Positions 23,479 to 35,437 of a DNA stretch of 64,000 bases are shown piece by piece (the stretch's first letter is position 1; each line of letters starts with the position of its first letter). The notes under the pieces are model-generated. The model did not search any database. It saw only the letters and a list, made by a program, of their open reading frames with translations, and was not told where the DNA came from. This stretch comes from Chamaea fasciata. Lineage: Eukaryota > Chordata > Aves > Passeriformes > Sylviidae. The position numbers were made by a program, and so were the translations under genes. Location of the stretch: assembly GCA_029207755.1 (NCBI GenBank), contig JARCOQ010000007.1, positions 43,481,656 to 43,545,655 of the forward strand. The letters run 5' to 3'.

Positions 23479-24298
23479 GGCTTGGTTTGGAAAGGACCTT
23501 GACAATCATCTGGTTCCAACCCCCCCTGCTACAGGTAGGGACACCTTCCATTAGACCAGGTTGCTCAGAGCTCTATTAAACCTGGTCTTGAACACTCATG
23601 GGGATGGGACATCCACAACTTCTCTGAGAAACTTGTTCCAGTGCCTTACAGTAAAGACTTTCTACCTAATATCCAAACTCAATCTACCCCCTTTCAGTCT
23701 GAAGCCTTTCCCTCTTGTCCTATCACTAAATGCCCTTGTAAAAATCCCTCTCCAGCTCTCCCCTTTAGGTTCTGGAAGGCTTTAAGGTCTCCATGAAACC
23801 TTCTCTTTTCTGGGCTCAATAAATCCATCCTCTTCAGCCCGTCTTCATAGCAGAGGTGCTCCAGCCCTCTGATCATTTCTGTGTCTCTCCTCTGACCCCA
23901 CCCCAACAGCTCAGTGTCCTTCTTATGTTGGGGAGCCCCAGAGCTGAACACAGCTCTGGGTCACACAAGAGTGGTGTAGAGGGGAAGAATCTCCACCTTT
24001 GACCTGCAGGCCACACTGCTTTTAAAGCAGCCCAGGTTATGTTTGGCTTTCTGGGCTGTGAATGCACACTGCCAGATTATGTTCAGTTTCTCATCAACCA
24101 ATGCTCAAGCCCTTCTTCTCAGGGCTGCTCTCAATCCATTCTCTGCCAATGCTGTATTTGTGCTTGGGATTTCCCCAACCCAATTGCAGGACCTTGCACT
24201 AGCTGAACTTTGTGAGGTCTGCATGGTCCCATTTCTCAAGCCTGTCAAGGTCCCTCTGGACGGCACCCCTTCCCTCTAGTGTGTCAGCTGTACCACAT
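23467..24298 (-). mobile_element. 5'-truncated CR1 LINE, abutting the plus copy tail to tail
   Basis: The 3' tail octamer complement (GAATCATGGAATGG) begins right at the end of the plus-strand copy. Moving right, the complement of ORF2 runs backwards from its C-terminus through the region encoding ...ALNIWQCA-like and SRSREV-like blocks to about 24298. All frames are interrupted. The subfamily differs from that of the 32.8-35.7 kb element, judging by the sequence around 23920-24000 (gttggggagccccagagctg). Confidence 0.9.
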
Positions 24299-24930
24299 AT
24301 TTTCCATTGACCAGGGCCCCCTGGTCCCTTTTTACAGCACTGCTCTCCGCCGTTTTGCTTCCCAGGGTTTCACTATTCCAGGTGCAGAATCCAGAACTTG
24401 ATCTTGTTAAACTTTGTAAGATTGGAGATTTCCCAGCCCTATAATTTTTAAAGGTGTCTCTTCAGGGCCTCTCTGCCCTTAAGGGTGTCAACAGGTTCTC
24501 CCAATTTAACATTGTCATCAAAGTGTCCTGTAAAAGTTTCCTGGCATTTTTTCTGGCTTTCTCTTTGTTGGAATGCTCCAAGTTCCTGAGCTTGGAGATT
24601 GGGTTCTTTGAATATCAGCCAGCTTTCTTGGGTATTCAAGGAGATTCCAAATGCCAAAACCTGACCTTTTGAAGTCCAGGGTAGTGAGCTTGCTGTGGGC
24701 CCTTCTCATTGCCTCAAGGATCTCAAATTCCATGATTTCACAGTCACTGCAGCCCAGGCTACCCTTGATTGTCACATTCCCCACTAGCCTCCTTGTTGCT
24801 GAGAACAAGGTCCCGCATAGCTTCTCTGGATCCTCTGTGATTTGGAGAAGGAAGTTATCAATATATTCCAGGAATGTTTTGGATTGCTTATGCCTTGCTC
24901 TGTTTTCCCTCTAATAGAAATCAGAGTATA
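24299..24930 (-). mobile_element. Rearranged CR1 fragment joining RT and endonuclease parts
   Basis: At 24448-24520 the minus strand encodes a string like DDNVKLGEPVDTLKGREAL, the block just after the reverse-transcriptase catalytic box. Immediately to the right, 24530-24900 encodes the end of the endonuclease domain and linker (SLGCSDCEIMEFEIL; TQESWLIFK). In an intact CR1 these are separated by more than 1 kb of reverse transcriptase, so that interval is deleted. The stretch after the RT box repeats a region already present in the neighbouring copy near 24180-24298, which shows this is a separate insertion and not its continuation. Several frames are needed to read it, so it is dead. Confidence 0.75.
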
Positions 24931-27900
24931 TTTCTGGTAAGATATGATCTCCGTTAATTTAGGTTGTGCATATACTGCACATATTTACATTTTAAGTACA
25001 TATCTACATTTTACATAAATAGCTGGAGCTTATATATATATATGTGTACATATGCATATATATCTCATGCTGGTTTTTTGCAAAATCCGGACATTTCTGT
25101 CATGCCTTGGGAGATTGAGTTGACCTACAAAAATATGTTTCTTAGTGGAAAGGTGTTCTGCTGACTTTCTCTGAGTTAAATCTTCCCTTCCTCTCTCTTA
25201 AATTAACCTTGATTATACCTGTCTTAAGTTCCAGTCAACAGAAACATGCCAGTAGATTGGTAGTGGTTTGTTTGGAATCTAGTTTCTAGATTTATCACCT
25301 GAGAAATTGCGTGATTAGAGTTTGTAGCTTGAAATGGGAAGTTGTTGTAAATTTTAATGTCTATTGAGCACTGAAATATTCCCCCTCAGCCCCCCAGGGC
25401 TAGCTCAGAGCACCATGTGGTTATTGTGTAGAAGGAGATGGCTTCTTCAAAGAGAAAAGAATGGGTTTTTTTTCATTTTTATTCTAATCAAAATTGACAC
25501 ATTTCCATGAATGACTCAATAATTCTTCTGTCTAAAAAATCATACTCCTTTTTCTGTTCAAATGGTAGTTTCAGACAATAATAATACTACAATTCAAGAT
25601 GATTTGCAATGCATGATATGAGTGTTCTTAGCTGGGATACATTTGTAGCTCCTGAGTAAGAAAATAGCTTTTTTTTAATTTTGTAGGGAAATAAAACTTG
25701 ACATGGAATTAAATCATCTAGATTACATAGAGACATTGCAATTATGGAAAGCTGTGGCAGACTGGTCAACACATTCTAAGCAAATTCCAGAATGAAGTCA
25801 GACGGTTTAGCACCAACCTGCTCCACAGTTTCTAAGCTTCCTTTCCCTGCTGGCTTCTCTTTAGGGGAGGACCACAAGCATTGCTCTTTATTTGTGTTTC
25901 GGTCTCTTTAATCAAGTTTTTGTGGCAGCAGGAAATTACTTTCTTAAAGCAGTCAGTCTGGTCACAGTGGAAGGATTTACGTACAAGTTAGCAACAAGCT
26001 TGAATGGTTTGCACTCTGTTTTGGGGCAGCTTGTTAACTCTCTTTCTCCATCCACTTATTTTTATAACTTTGCAGATATCACATTTTGATTTTCCTTTGC
26101 CATGTCTCCAGCTCTCTGAATATTTTTCATGTGTCTAAATTTTCATTTCATGTTCATCTTTCACAGAAGGATTTTTCTCCTCAAATCTATTTGTATAATG
26201 AAAGAAATAGGTAAAGCTAATGCCAAAATTTATCTTTTAACTCTTCTGCTGGAAAAATGTAAAAAGTTAAGCTCATTTATAATTGTAGCTTAATGATATA
26301 TATAGATATTGAACTAAAATTTCATAGTTTCCTGGGTTCAATAGGGAGTTTTATATGGTGAATCATAATCAAATGTCTTTGGTCCTTCTGAAGACAGATT
26401 ATTCTACTACAGATAGAGGCATTTAATCACCTGGGACTGATAAATCTTGACAATAATATGTAAATTTCAGGGAAATGAGAGAGCCTTAGGTTGGAAATTA
26501 TCAGCAGGAATGAGATGAAGAGTTTTTCAGTTGTCATTAGGGCAATTCAGAATAAAAATTATTAGTTTTATGAGCAACCCATGATTTTTAGTCTTCTGTG
26601 GGAGCAAAATTTTACTGGTAATTACATTTACTTTCATAATGCAGTTTTATTTCATTTAATCTAATTGTCTTTTCTAAAAACAAATATTCTTCTGTTCTTA
26701 GGAAAAGAAGAAATAGTCCTTCTTGAGCCACTCAAAAATAAAATCAGTTCTAAAAATCACATTGACAGAATTGGAGCAAAAGCTTGATGTGCCTGATTGC
26801 TGTTCAGAGTAATTATTTTTTTTTTCTGTGACACTTTTCTTACCTCACTTTGTTGAGGAATTCTGAAAAGCATGGAAATCTTATCTACATCCTATGCAAT
26901 CTGAAGATGACTGAGTTCTCCCCAGTCTCACCCTGGTTATGTGGATTAGTAAAATGGGCTTTTATCCACCTGTTTTGTCCTACATGCTCTCTTTTCTTTT
27001 CAAGTGTTGACCTTTTTGTCCTTCCTTCAGCAGTTCGCATTAAAGCTTTTTTTTGTCCCTCACACCACTCCCCATGTTTAAGATGTTCTTTGAGGCAAGG
27101 GATCTACCTTATCTCTTTATCTCCAAATCAATATTTGAACAAAAACTTCCCCAAACTCAGTTAAATTCACATTTTATGTTTCAAACTGAGAGGTATCAGA
27201 GTGTCATATTTTGGCGATCACTGAGGAAGTTTTGCTCACTTTTTTCAAAAATAAATATGACAAATGAACTTATGAACAAGAGTGTTATGCTTTTGTCAGT
27301 TTCATATTACATTGAGTCCACTAATGCTCTCTTTCTTCCTTTTTGCTTAAATGTTATGACTAGATAAAGAATTAGCAATAGAAATTGCCATGAATCCAGT
27401 TCTGCTATTTCATCTCTAAGAGAAATATAATAACTCATAATCTTGAGACTTTCTGCTCAAATACATCACTTAATTGCTCTTTCTTTTGTGGAGATTTTTA
27501 TTTTTAGCTTAGCATATTTATAACTGTCACTTAGAACCTGATTCAAAAAATGCTTTTACGTGTGATAAACAGTTAATAGCAATTTTCTTATGGTTGTTTC
27601 AGTCAAGAGCAAAGAATTTTTCTGCCCATCTTTTGCACTTCTCTTGACCAGTTTGTCAAAGCCATATTGATATCTGTTGTACATTCTCCCTAAGAATCTC
27701 CAGAATATTCTGTTTCATCCCACTGAGTTACTTCTTTTACCTTATATTCACTTTTCTTCAAGAACCTAAAGGAAAGCTGCAATCAAATTATCTTGTTGAA
27801 TGTACTGAGACCATCACTCTGATCTTTTTGTTTTTCACTGAATTCCTTTTCTCATCATATCAAATTCAGGCTTCAACGGTCTCTTTGTGCTTCCAACATC

Positions 27901-27998
27901 ACCCACCACCATTTGTTCCTGCCTTTATCCCATTTTAGTACCTTCCCCATAGAATTAATATGCCACACTTGGTGACACTAGGACACCATCCTCTTATC
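24931..27998. other. AT-rich unique DNA
   Basis: Nothing was recognised other than a (TA)n-type microsatellite at 25030-25064 and a T10-type run near 26816. The two overlapping frames of 104 codons at 26850-27367 lack any family motif. Confidence 0.55.
25030..25064. repeat. (TA)n microsatellite with CATATG core
   Basis: TA repeats flank GTGTACATATGCATA. The tract is short and imperfect. Confidence 0.85.
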
Positions 27999-28793
27999 AC
28001 AGAAGCACAGAATGATCCAGGTTGGAAAAGACCTTTTGAGACCATCAAGTCCAACTTATGACCTAACCTACAACCTCCTCATCAACTAAACCATGGCACT
28101 GTGTGCCACATCCAGTCTTTTTTTAAACACATTTAGGGAAGGTGACTCCACCACCTCTCTGTGCAGACGATTCCAGTGCCCAATTACTCTTCCAGTGAAG
28201 AATTTTTTTCTGACGTCTAACCTAAACTTCCCCTTGGCGCAGCTTTAGACTGTGTCCTCTTGTTCTGTTGCTTGGGAGAAGAGACAAACCCCCACTTGGC
28301 TAGAGCCACTTTCAGGAGGTTGTAGAGAGTGATAAGGTTACCTCTGAGCCTCCTTTTTTCCAGGCTAAACAACCCCAGCTCCCTCAGATGTTCTTCACAG
28401 GGCTTGCAGTCAAAGCCCTTCACCAGCCTACCCTCCCACCCTCCAACAGATTGACACATGGTCCCAGCTTGATGTCATCTGCAAATTTACTGATTGTGGA
28501 CTCAATCCCCTCATCCATGTCATCAACAAAGATTTTGAACAGAACTGGCCCCAGCACAGATCCCTGAGGGACACCACTGGTGACTGGCTGCCAGCAGGAT
28601 CCAGCACCGTTCACTACCACTCTCTGGGCCTGGCCATCCAGCCAGTACCTAACCCAGCAAAGAGTGCTCCTTTTCAAGCCATGGGCTGCTAGCTCTTCCA
28701 GGAGTGTGCTGTGGGAAACAGTGTCGAAGGCCTTGCTGAAGTCCAAATAGACAACATCTACAGCCTTTCCCGCATCCACCAGGTGGGTCACCT
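27999..28793 (-). mobile_element. 5'-truncated, internally deleted CR1 LINE
   Basis: The left border carries diverged tail octamers (CACAGAAGCACAGAAT). The ORF2 C-terminal complement continues to about 28435. The sequence then jumps to the central reverse transcriptase (28436-28793). By comparison with the copy at 32.8-35.7 kb, about 400 bp between these points are missing. The 5' end is truncated at the phrase encoding [20 protein letters not shown]. Confidence 0.9.
28420..28791 (-). pseudogene. CR1 ORF2 reverse-transcriptase core remnant
   Basis: A 123-codon frame covers the heart of a LINE reverse transcriptase: motif A ([15 protein letters not shown]), motif B ([14 protein letters not shown]) and motif C (KFADDIKLG) with both catalytic aspartates present. 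It then runs into the deletion joint at about 28435 and ends in unrelated residues (LEGGRVGW). The separate frame at 28217-28459 encodes the C-terminal part ([22 protein letters not shown]). Family knowledge says these motifs build the polymerase active site used for target-primed reverse transcription. Without fingers, endonuclease and thumb the fragment cannot act. Confidence 0.9.
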
Positions 28794-31700
28794 TAGGAAT
28801 CTTACGGACAGATCTCTGTGAATCAGCAGTGTTTCATACTCTGAAACCATACACTAATTTTACTTCCCTTTTAAATAAAGAAATCCTTGTAGAGGACCAT
28901 ATCTCCACAGATTGTGGAGTGAAACCTGTGAATGGATATTGCACTTTATCAAAACAGAAAACATCCCAGTCACACTTTGATTCTCTTATTCATAAAAGCT
29001 TGCCCCTCATGTGGGAACTAATCTTTGTTCCCCTTGGAGAACAATAGGCTTGGGAAGAACTGATATGGTTGGTTTCAGTTGAAAGACTGTATTATTTGCT
29101 GGCAAACTTTCAAAGTACAATATAATTTCTGGGTAGGATATCAAACACATTGCAAAATGCCTCTAAATCAGGTTTAACTGTTTTTTGTGAGTTTATCGTG
29201 CTTTCTTCTGCTTTGATGGGCACCACATCCTTCTCTGGGAATTCTTGCTGTTGCAGTGAGCTGGAAGAGTTTCTTATGTACAGAATTTTAAGTATTTACC
29301 AGACATGACTGGTCTTGGACTTTTCCTACTGGATATTTAGCAGAAGGCTTGTCCTGTTATATGTTTATTGTGCTTTTAATTGGGGGAAATACACTTGTAT
29401 TAATCATTTGGAAAAAAGAAAAAAAATTGTTTCCATGAATTTAAGAAAGATATACTTGTAACATTAACATGAAATGTCAAAGATATATTAAAAAAAATTC
29501 AAGGGCTTATTCTTTTCTTCCACAGATAAATGATCATTACTGAAGCAGGGTGTAAGTTAGGTTTGCAGAGGAAAAAGGAGAAATTAGTGGCAAAAGAGAA
29601 AAAAAAGGAAAGAAAAGTGGAAAGAAAAAGTCCGTGTACAGTAATAGAAAACAGAAAGAGCTGGCCTTTCTAATGAAACAGATTATATAATTTATTCTTG
29701 TTTTTAAATCAAAGTAATAACATAAGTTTGGCAACACTGTCATCTTACACCAACTTATTTGTGTATCAGAAAATGAAAATATTCTAATGCTACTGGAAAC
29801 TCTTTTGACACTGCAATCATCTGGTTTGGCATCATATGCAATATAAAGTCTGTTCATGTGGAGATTTTAAAGTTCTGAAGATTTTGGATATGTGTAAAAT
29901 TCTCCATATTTCTGTGAAAAACTTTCTTCACCAGTTCTTGCTTTCACTAGCACTTAGTATTTCATTATGTCACCAGGTTTCCTTGAAATAGAGCTAAGGC
30001 AGTTCATACAGCTTTGTTTCTGTCTTTATAGAGAAGCTGTAAAAGATTTTGCTTCTGAATATCTTCTTAAGGGTTTGATAATAATATTTGATAATGCAAA
30101 ATATATTAAACAGAAGTTATGTGAGTCCAACTGTAAAGAATAAGCCAGAAAAAGTGAGTGTGGAATTCAAGATATTGAGCTTTTCAGCATATGTTTCAAC
30201 ATCTCATAACTTATTACTTACAGAACACTTCACCTCACTCTGTTCCCATCATATAAAGGGGGTTATGAAATGAAAATACATAAATCATTCATCTTTCAAG
30301 TTGTCACAGAAGTAAACCTTCAAACATGTGTGCTTTTATTGTTTGACTTGCAGTTTCAAAGTAAATTACTTCATGAAACTTACTCAGCATTGCATTTCTT
30401 TTATTCTTACATGCACAAGTACATATAAATATTTTACAAAATCTTTTTTTTTTGCGGTGAGCAATTCTCCTCTAAGCAAAGCTGCAAGGGGGCTTTAGAT
30501 TGATTATCTAAATCATGAACCAAGAAAAGAAAGAGATACCTAAAGAAGGAAAATAATCCTACTCATTACTCAGCAAGTACATTGACTCATTTAGTTTTAT
30601 CTTTTAATGCACATATCTTTCCTATTTTCATAACTGCCAATATTTTTGTCAATAAAATAACAGACCAAAAAGTAAAGACAATACCCAGCAGTAATAGCTA
30701 TTGGAGAAAAACTGCTGGAAGCAATTTGCAAAGAAATGTGAAGTAGCTCGAAGGAAAAAATGGAGTCTTGACTATTTGCATTCTATTAGGGAAAATTAAA
30801 GAGTATACTCTTTAACTGAGCAGCAAAACTTAAATTTTACTTACTCTCATGAGATACTTGAGAAAATGTTTAAAATTGAAATTGCCTGTAGAAATTATTC
30901 TGTACATCCTTTAAAGAATAAAAGTTTAATAATAGCACTATGTCAAATCTTTTTTATTTTTCATTTTGGAAATTCTTTAGATTTTTTTTTTCTTATTCAA
31001 CTAGTAAGACAATCCTGAATATATTGTATAATAATGAAACAGTAAAGCTAAATAGCAGAGAGGAATTATCACTGAATTTTTCAGCTTTTACTAAATATTT
31101 ATTTTGGACTTCTGTGTGACAAAGGGTAGCTTAAAATGATACACCTTAAAAAATTATAAATATGTATTCTCTAACAAGAAAGAAAACTAAAATTTCTGAG
31201 CACTTCTACTGAGTTTTCAGATAACAATGTTACTGAAAACAACTCCGGAAATAGAATAGTCACTCTACTGTTGGATACTTTCCCTATTTTGCAATATTTA
31301 TTATTATGATGTCTCCTTTTCTGTTTTATATATTCAATTCTCTTAATTTTTGCCCATTCTTGGAGTGTTCTAAAATTTAATCACTTTTCAGGTGGTCAGT
31401 CCTTTTAACCCTGAGCCAGCTGTAGTCAAAGATAGCAGTAAGAAGGAAAGAATATGGAAACTGGGATTCCTACCCTTTCAGGTGAGATAGACTCTGTGCT
31501 TACACATTGTAAAAATCTTAGTGTCACTCAGGAGGTGCCCTGCTCCTGGGTTGCTGATGCTTGTGGTAGTTTGGTGTACCTTTCTCATGTTCTCCTGTCC
31601 AAGCCCATGCTGTTTTTCCTTTGAGGCAGCCTATATCTGTCTATAGGTAACATGGTGTGGTGTTCCTTGAAGGGTCTCTACCTTTCTGACAACAATATTT

Positions 31701-32822
31701 CCTTTTATTTTAATCTCAAATACACTGTATAGGATCTGTGAAGATATTAGCATATTGGCCCATGACATATTTATCTAGCACATTATCTCCTCAAAAGCGC
31801 TGTCAGCAAAGCTGACTCCCATATCACCTAGAACAAGGCATTAGAACAAGGCATTTCTTTTTAAAGCTGTCATGTTGTAGTCTGTTTCTGCTGCACATGG
31901 TGCACTTCTCATATCCATAAATTAGTATTGTAAGTACAGATATTTTATGCATTTATAAAAGTATATAAATATAGGTGACATTCCTCATTGGCTTTGTTCT
32001 TGACTCATAAACTGGAACAAAACCCTATCCTTACTTGCACCTATAATATTCTTTACTATAAAATCCCACATCAACTAGCTTATTGTTCCTCTGATTTATG
32101 TCAGAGTAGTTGAATACAAAGCAAATAGCTGGTCGAGATACTCCATCTTTTTTTGTGGTCTCAGGTTGTACACCAGTCTCTTCATTCAGGTGGTATAGGA
32201 TCATTATTTTTGTGGTGGATTAAAACCAACATAGTGATAAGGAAAATACATGATCATTATTGCATAATTTGTGATGAGGAAAGAAATCTATACCCTCTGC
32301 CAATTGAATGTGTCCTTGCTATATGGAGGTGAATGACTCTTGTCTTTATATTTGTAGCAAAAGTTCAATTTTGTCTTTGATAGAACACTGTCAGATATAC
32401 TGTACAGATTACACAAGCAGGTCATTAACTTAATGTGCAGCAAATTTTTTGCCGGCAGCTACTGATTTTTAAAGCATACTATAGCAGCTTATACCAGCAC
32501 AAGATAATTTTGGGCTGAAAATAATCTGAGAGTGATGGACTTCCGCTGCTTACTGAAGTTTCACACTGGTGACAGTTGGGAAGCAGAAATGAAAATGAGA
32601 TTTTTTAACACAAAAATAAGCACTGTTCTGTTATTTATATTTCCATTTGTTACGTTAACTTTATCTGAAGTGCAAAAATTGTGATTCTTTGAATGTGCAA
32701 CTAATATCTAATGTGAAGTTTTCCCAGCATGAATGATTGGGGTTTTTTCTGTGGATTTTTTTGGTTTTTCTCTCCATTTCTAGCAGAATTATGTGATATT
32801 TTAATACCTTGTAACTATGAAA
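28794..32822. other. AT-rich unique DNA, nothing recognised
   Basis: About 4 kb with no element or gene supported. A direct 14-bp duplication (AGAACAAGGCATTT-like) occurs near 31829-31858. A less AT-rich patch at 31510-31680 is not recognised. Confidence 0.55.
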
Positions 32823-32902
32823 CAGAATCACAGAATCACAGAATGTGTAGGTTGGAAGAGATCTTTGAGATCATTGAATCCAACCCAGCCCTAACACCTC
32901 AA

Positions 32903-33456
32903 CTAGGTCATGGTATCAAGTGCCACATCCAGTTTCCTTTTAAACACATCCAGGGATGGTGACTCCATCACCTCCCCAGGCAGACTATTCCAGTATTTTA
33001 TCACTCTTTCAGTGAAGAACTTCTTCCTAATATCTAACCTATATTTCCCTTGATGCAACTTAAGAATGTGTTCTCTCATTCTGTCAGTTGCTGCCTGGAG
33101 AAAGAGACCTATCCCCACCTGACTACAACCACCCTTCAGGAAGTTATAGAGAGTGATAAGATCACCTCTGAGTCTCCTTTTCTCCAGGCTAAACAACCCC
33201 AGATCCCCCAGACATTCTTCATATGGCTTGTTTTCTAATCCCTTCACCAGCTTTGTTGCCCTCCTCTGAACACATTCATCTCAACATCCTTCCTAAACTG
33301 AGGGGCCCAGAACTGGACACAATACTCAAGGCATGGCCTCACCAGTGCTGAGTACAGGGGAAGAACGACCTCCCTGCTCCTGCAGGCTACGCCATTCCTG
33401 ATACAGGCCAGGATGCCATTGGCCCTCTTGGCCACCTGGGCACACTGCTGGCTCAT
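32903..33456 (-). pseudogene. CR1 ORF2 C-terminal domain remnant
   Basis: Two frames together cover the C-terminal region. At 33244-33456 the residues include [30 protein letters not shown] and [10 protein letters not shown]. At 32903-33247 they include [37 protein letters not shown] and [12 protein letters not shown] frameshift near 33250 separates them. The function of this C-terminal part in CR1 is not well established; it is the segment most often kept because insertions are 5'-truncated. Confidence 0.9.
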
Positions 33457-33458
33457 GT

Positions 33459-33974
33459 TCAGCTGGCTGCTGACCAGAACCCCCAGCTCCCTTTCCTCCT
33501 GGGCACAGTACAGCCATGTCGTTCCCAGCCTATAACGCTGCAGGGGTTATTGTGGCCTAAGTGCAGGACTTGACACTTGGACTCATTAAACTTCATTTTG
33601 TTGGACTCTGCCCATCGTTTCAACTGTTCCAGATCCCTCTGCAGAGCGCTCCTGTCCTCCAAGCAGTCGACACACGCTCCCAGCTTAGTCTCATCTGCAA
33701 ATTTACTAATGAAAGATTCAATACCCTCATCCATGTCACCAATAAAAATATTGAACAGAACTGGTCCCAGCACAGACCCCTGAGGGACACCACTGGTGAC
33801 TGGGCACCAACTGGATACAGCACCATTAAACACCACTCTTTGGGCCTGGCCATCCAGCCAGTTCCTTACCCAGCAAAGAGTGCTCCTGTCCAAGCCCCCG
33901 GGCTGCCAGCTTATCCAGGAGTATGCTGTGGGAGACAGTGTCAAAAGCCTTGCTGAAGTCCAAATAGACAACAT
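33459..33974 (-). pseudogene. CR1 ORF2 palm domain remnant with altered catalytic box
   Basis: This frame carries motif B ([18 protein letters not shown]), the catalytic box region and the following block ([11 protein letters not shown]). The catalytic box reads FADE instead of FADD: the codon at 33690-33692 (minus strand GAG) replaces the second aspartate. In polymerases of this type both aspartates bind the metal ions, so this copy would be inactive even without its frameshifts. The other reverse-transcriptase remnant in the window (28420-28791) keeps FADD, so the change is private to this copy or its lineage. The frame ends in residues unrelated to CR1 after a frameshift near 33515. Confidence 0.92.
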
Positions 33975-34054
33975 CGACAGCCCGTCTTACATCCACCAGG
34001 TGGGTCACCTGGTCATAAAAGGAGATCAGGTTGGTCAAACATGACCTACCTCTC

Positions 34055-34783
34055 CTAAACCCATGCTGGCTGGTACCAGCCAGGCTGATGCCCTGCCCAT
34101 ACTTGCATGATGATACTCAGTATAAACTGTTCCATTATCTTGCCAAGTACTGAGGTCAGACTAATTGGTCTATAATTACTGGGATGCTCCTTCCCACCCT
34201 TTTTGTGAATGGGTGTCACATTGGCCAGTTTCCAATCTTCCAGAACCTCACCAGTGGGCCAGGACTGATTGTAAATGATGGAGAGTGGCTTTGCAAGCTC
34301 ATCTGCCAGCTCCCTCATCACCCTGGGATGGATCCCATCTGGGCCCATAGATTTATGAGTGTCCAAGCATCTCAGCTGTTCTCTGACTGCCTCCTCTTGG
34401 ATAATGGGGGGATCATTCTGTTCCCTGACACCATCTACCAGCCCAGGAGGACAGCTGTCCTGTAGACAAGTTGTCTTCCCACTGAAAACTGAGGCATAGA
34501 AGGCATTAAGCACTTCTGCCTTCTCCTCATCAGCAGTTACTGGGTTCCCTCCCTTATCCAATACAGAGCAAAGGTTAGCCTTACCTTTCCTTTTTCCATT
34601 AATGTATTTATAGAAACATTTTTTATTATCCTTTACAGAAGTTGCCATTTTGAGTTCAAACTGAGCTTTGGCCTCCCTAATTTTTTTCCTACATTCTCTA
34701 GCAGCCCCCTTAAATACTTCCAGAGGGACCTGGCCCTCCTCCCAAAAATGATACATCCTCTTTTTATTCCTGAGTTCACCCAA
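34055..34783 (-). pseudogene. CR1 ORF2 linker and N-terminal reverse transcriptase remnant
   Basis: This frame of 242 codons is in phase with the endonuclease remnant upstream. It encodes the basic linker (CRKKIREAKAQFELKMA) and the first reverse-transcriptase blocks: KSMGPDGIHPRVMRELAD and NYRPISLTSVLGKIMEQ, the fingers region of non-LTR reverse transcriptases. After about residue 225 it diverges because of a frameshift near 34050. The palm continues in another frame (33826-34038: [18 protein letters not shown], motif A). Confidence 0.92.
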
Positions 34784-34816
34784 AACCTCCTTGTCTATCC
34801 AGGCTGGGCGTTTGCC

Positions 34817-35437
34817 TCATTGACTGGTCTTCCGGCACACAGGGACAGTCTGTTCCTGTGCCCTCAAAAACTCTGTTTTGAAGAACACCCAGCTTTCCTG
34901 AACTCCTTTGTTTTTAAGGGCTGCTTTCCACGGAACTCTCTGAAGAAATCTTTTAAACAGGCCAAAGTCTTCCCTCCAGAAGTCCAATGTAAAAGTCTTA
35001 TTTGCGTACCTCCTGACTTCACCAATTATGGAGAACTCAATAATTTCATGATCGCTCTGCCCCAGTCGTCCTCCAACCACCACATCTCCCACCAGCCCAT
35101 CTCTATTTGTGAACAACAGATCCAACATAGTACCTCCCCTGGTGGGCTCACCTACCAGCTGTGACAAAAAGTTATCATGCATGAACGCCAAAAATTTTCT
35201 GGACTGTCTCTTTTCTGCTGTATTATGCTCCCAGCAGACATCTGGCAGGTTGAAGTCACCTACAAGAACAAGGGCTGATGATCCTGAAACATTCTCCAGC
35301 TGTTTATAGAATAAGTTGTCCACCTCTTCCTCTGGGTTGGGTGGACGATAACAGACTCCCAGTAGGATGTCAGCCTTGTTGGCTTCTCCCTTAATTCTTA
35401 CCCATAGGGATTCAACTCCATCTTCATTAGTTTCCAT
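34817..35437 (-). pseudogene. CR1 ORF2 endonuclease domain remnant
   Basis: About 206 codons of the apurinic/apyrimidinic-type endonuclease that nicks target DNA to prime LINE insertion. Visible family blocks in order are ILLGVCYRPP, VLVGDFNLPDVCW (metal- and phosphate-handling GDFN), TMLDLLFTNR and GQSDHEIIEF (the catalytic SDH). The linker then starts (LDFWREDFGLFKR). The N-terminal third of the domain, including the first catalytic Asn and Glu blocks, lies in the broken sequence to the right or is lost. The frame is ended by a TGA at 34817-34819 (context ACC AGT CAA TGA), where the sequence continues in the same frame beyond the stop, so it is a nonsense mutation, plausibly CGA to TGA by CpG decay. 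Confidence 0.9.

Noticed and set aside
28420..28791. Reverse-transcriptase frame as part of a retron, diversity-generating element or retrovirus
   Set aside because: The motifs ([33 protein letters not shown]) and the adjoining 8-bp tail repeats are those of a CR1 non-LTR retrotransposon.
33561..34465. Plus-strand frames of 68-131 codons opposite the CR1 ORF2
   Set aside because: They are antisense shadows of the CR1 coding remnant, with no independent motif.
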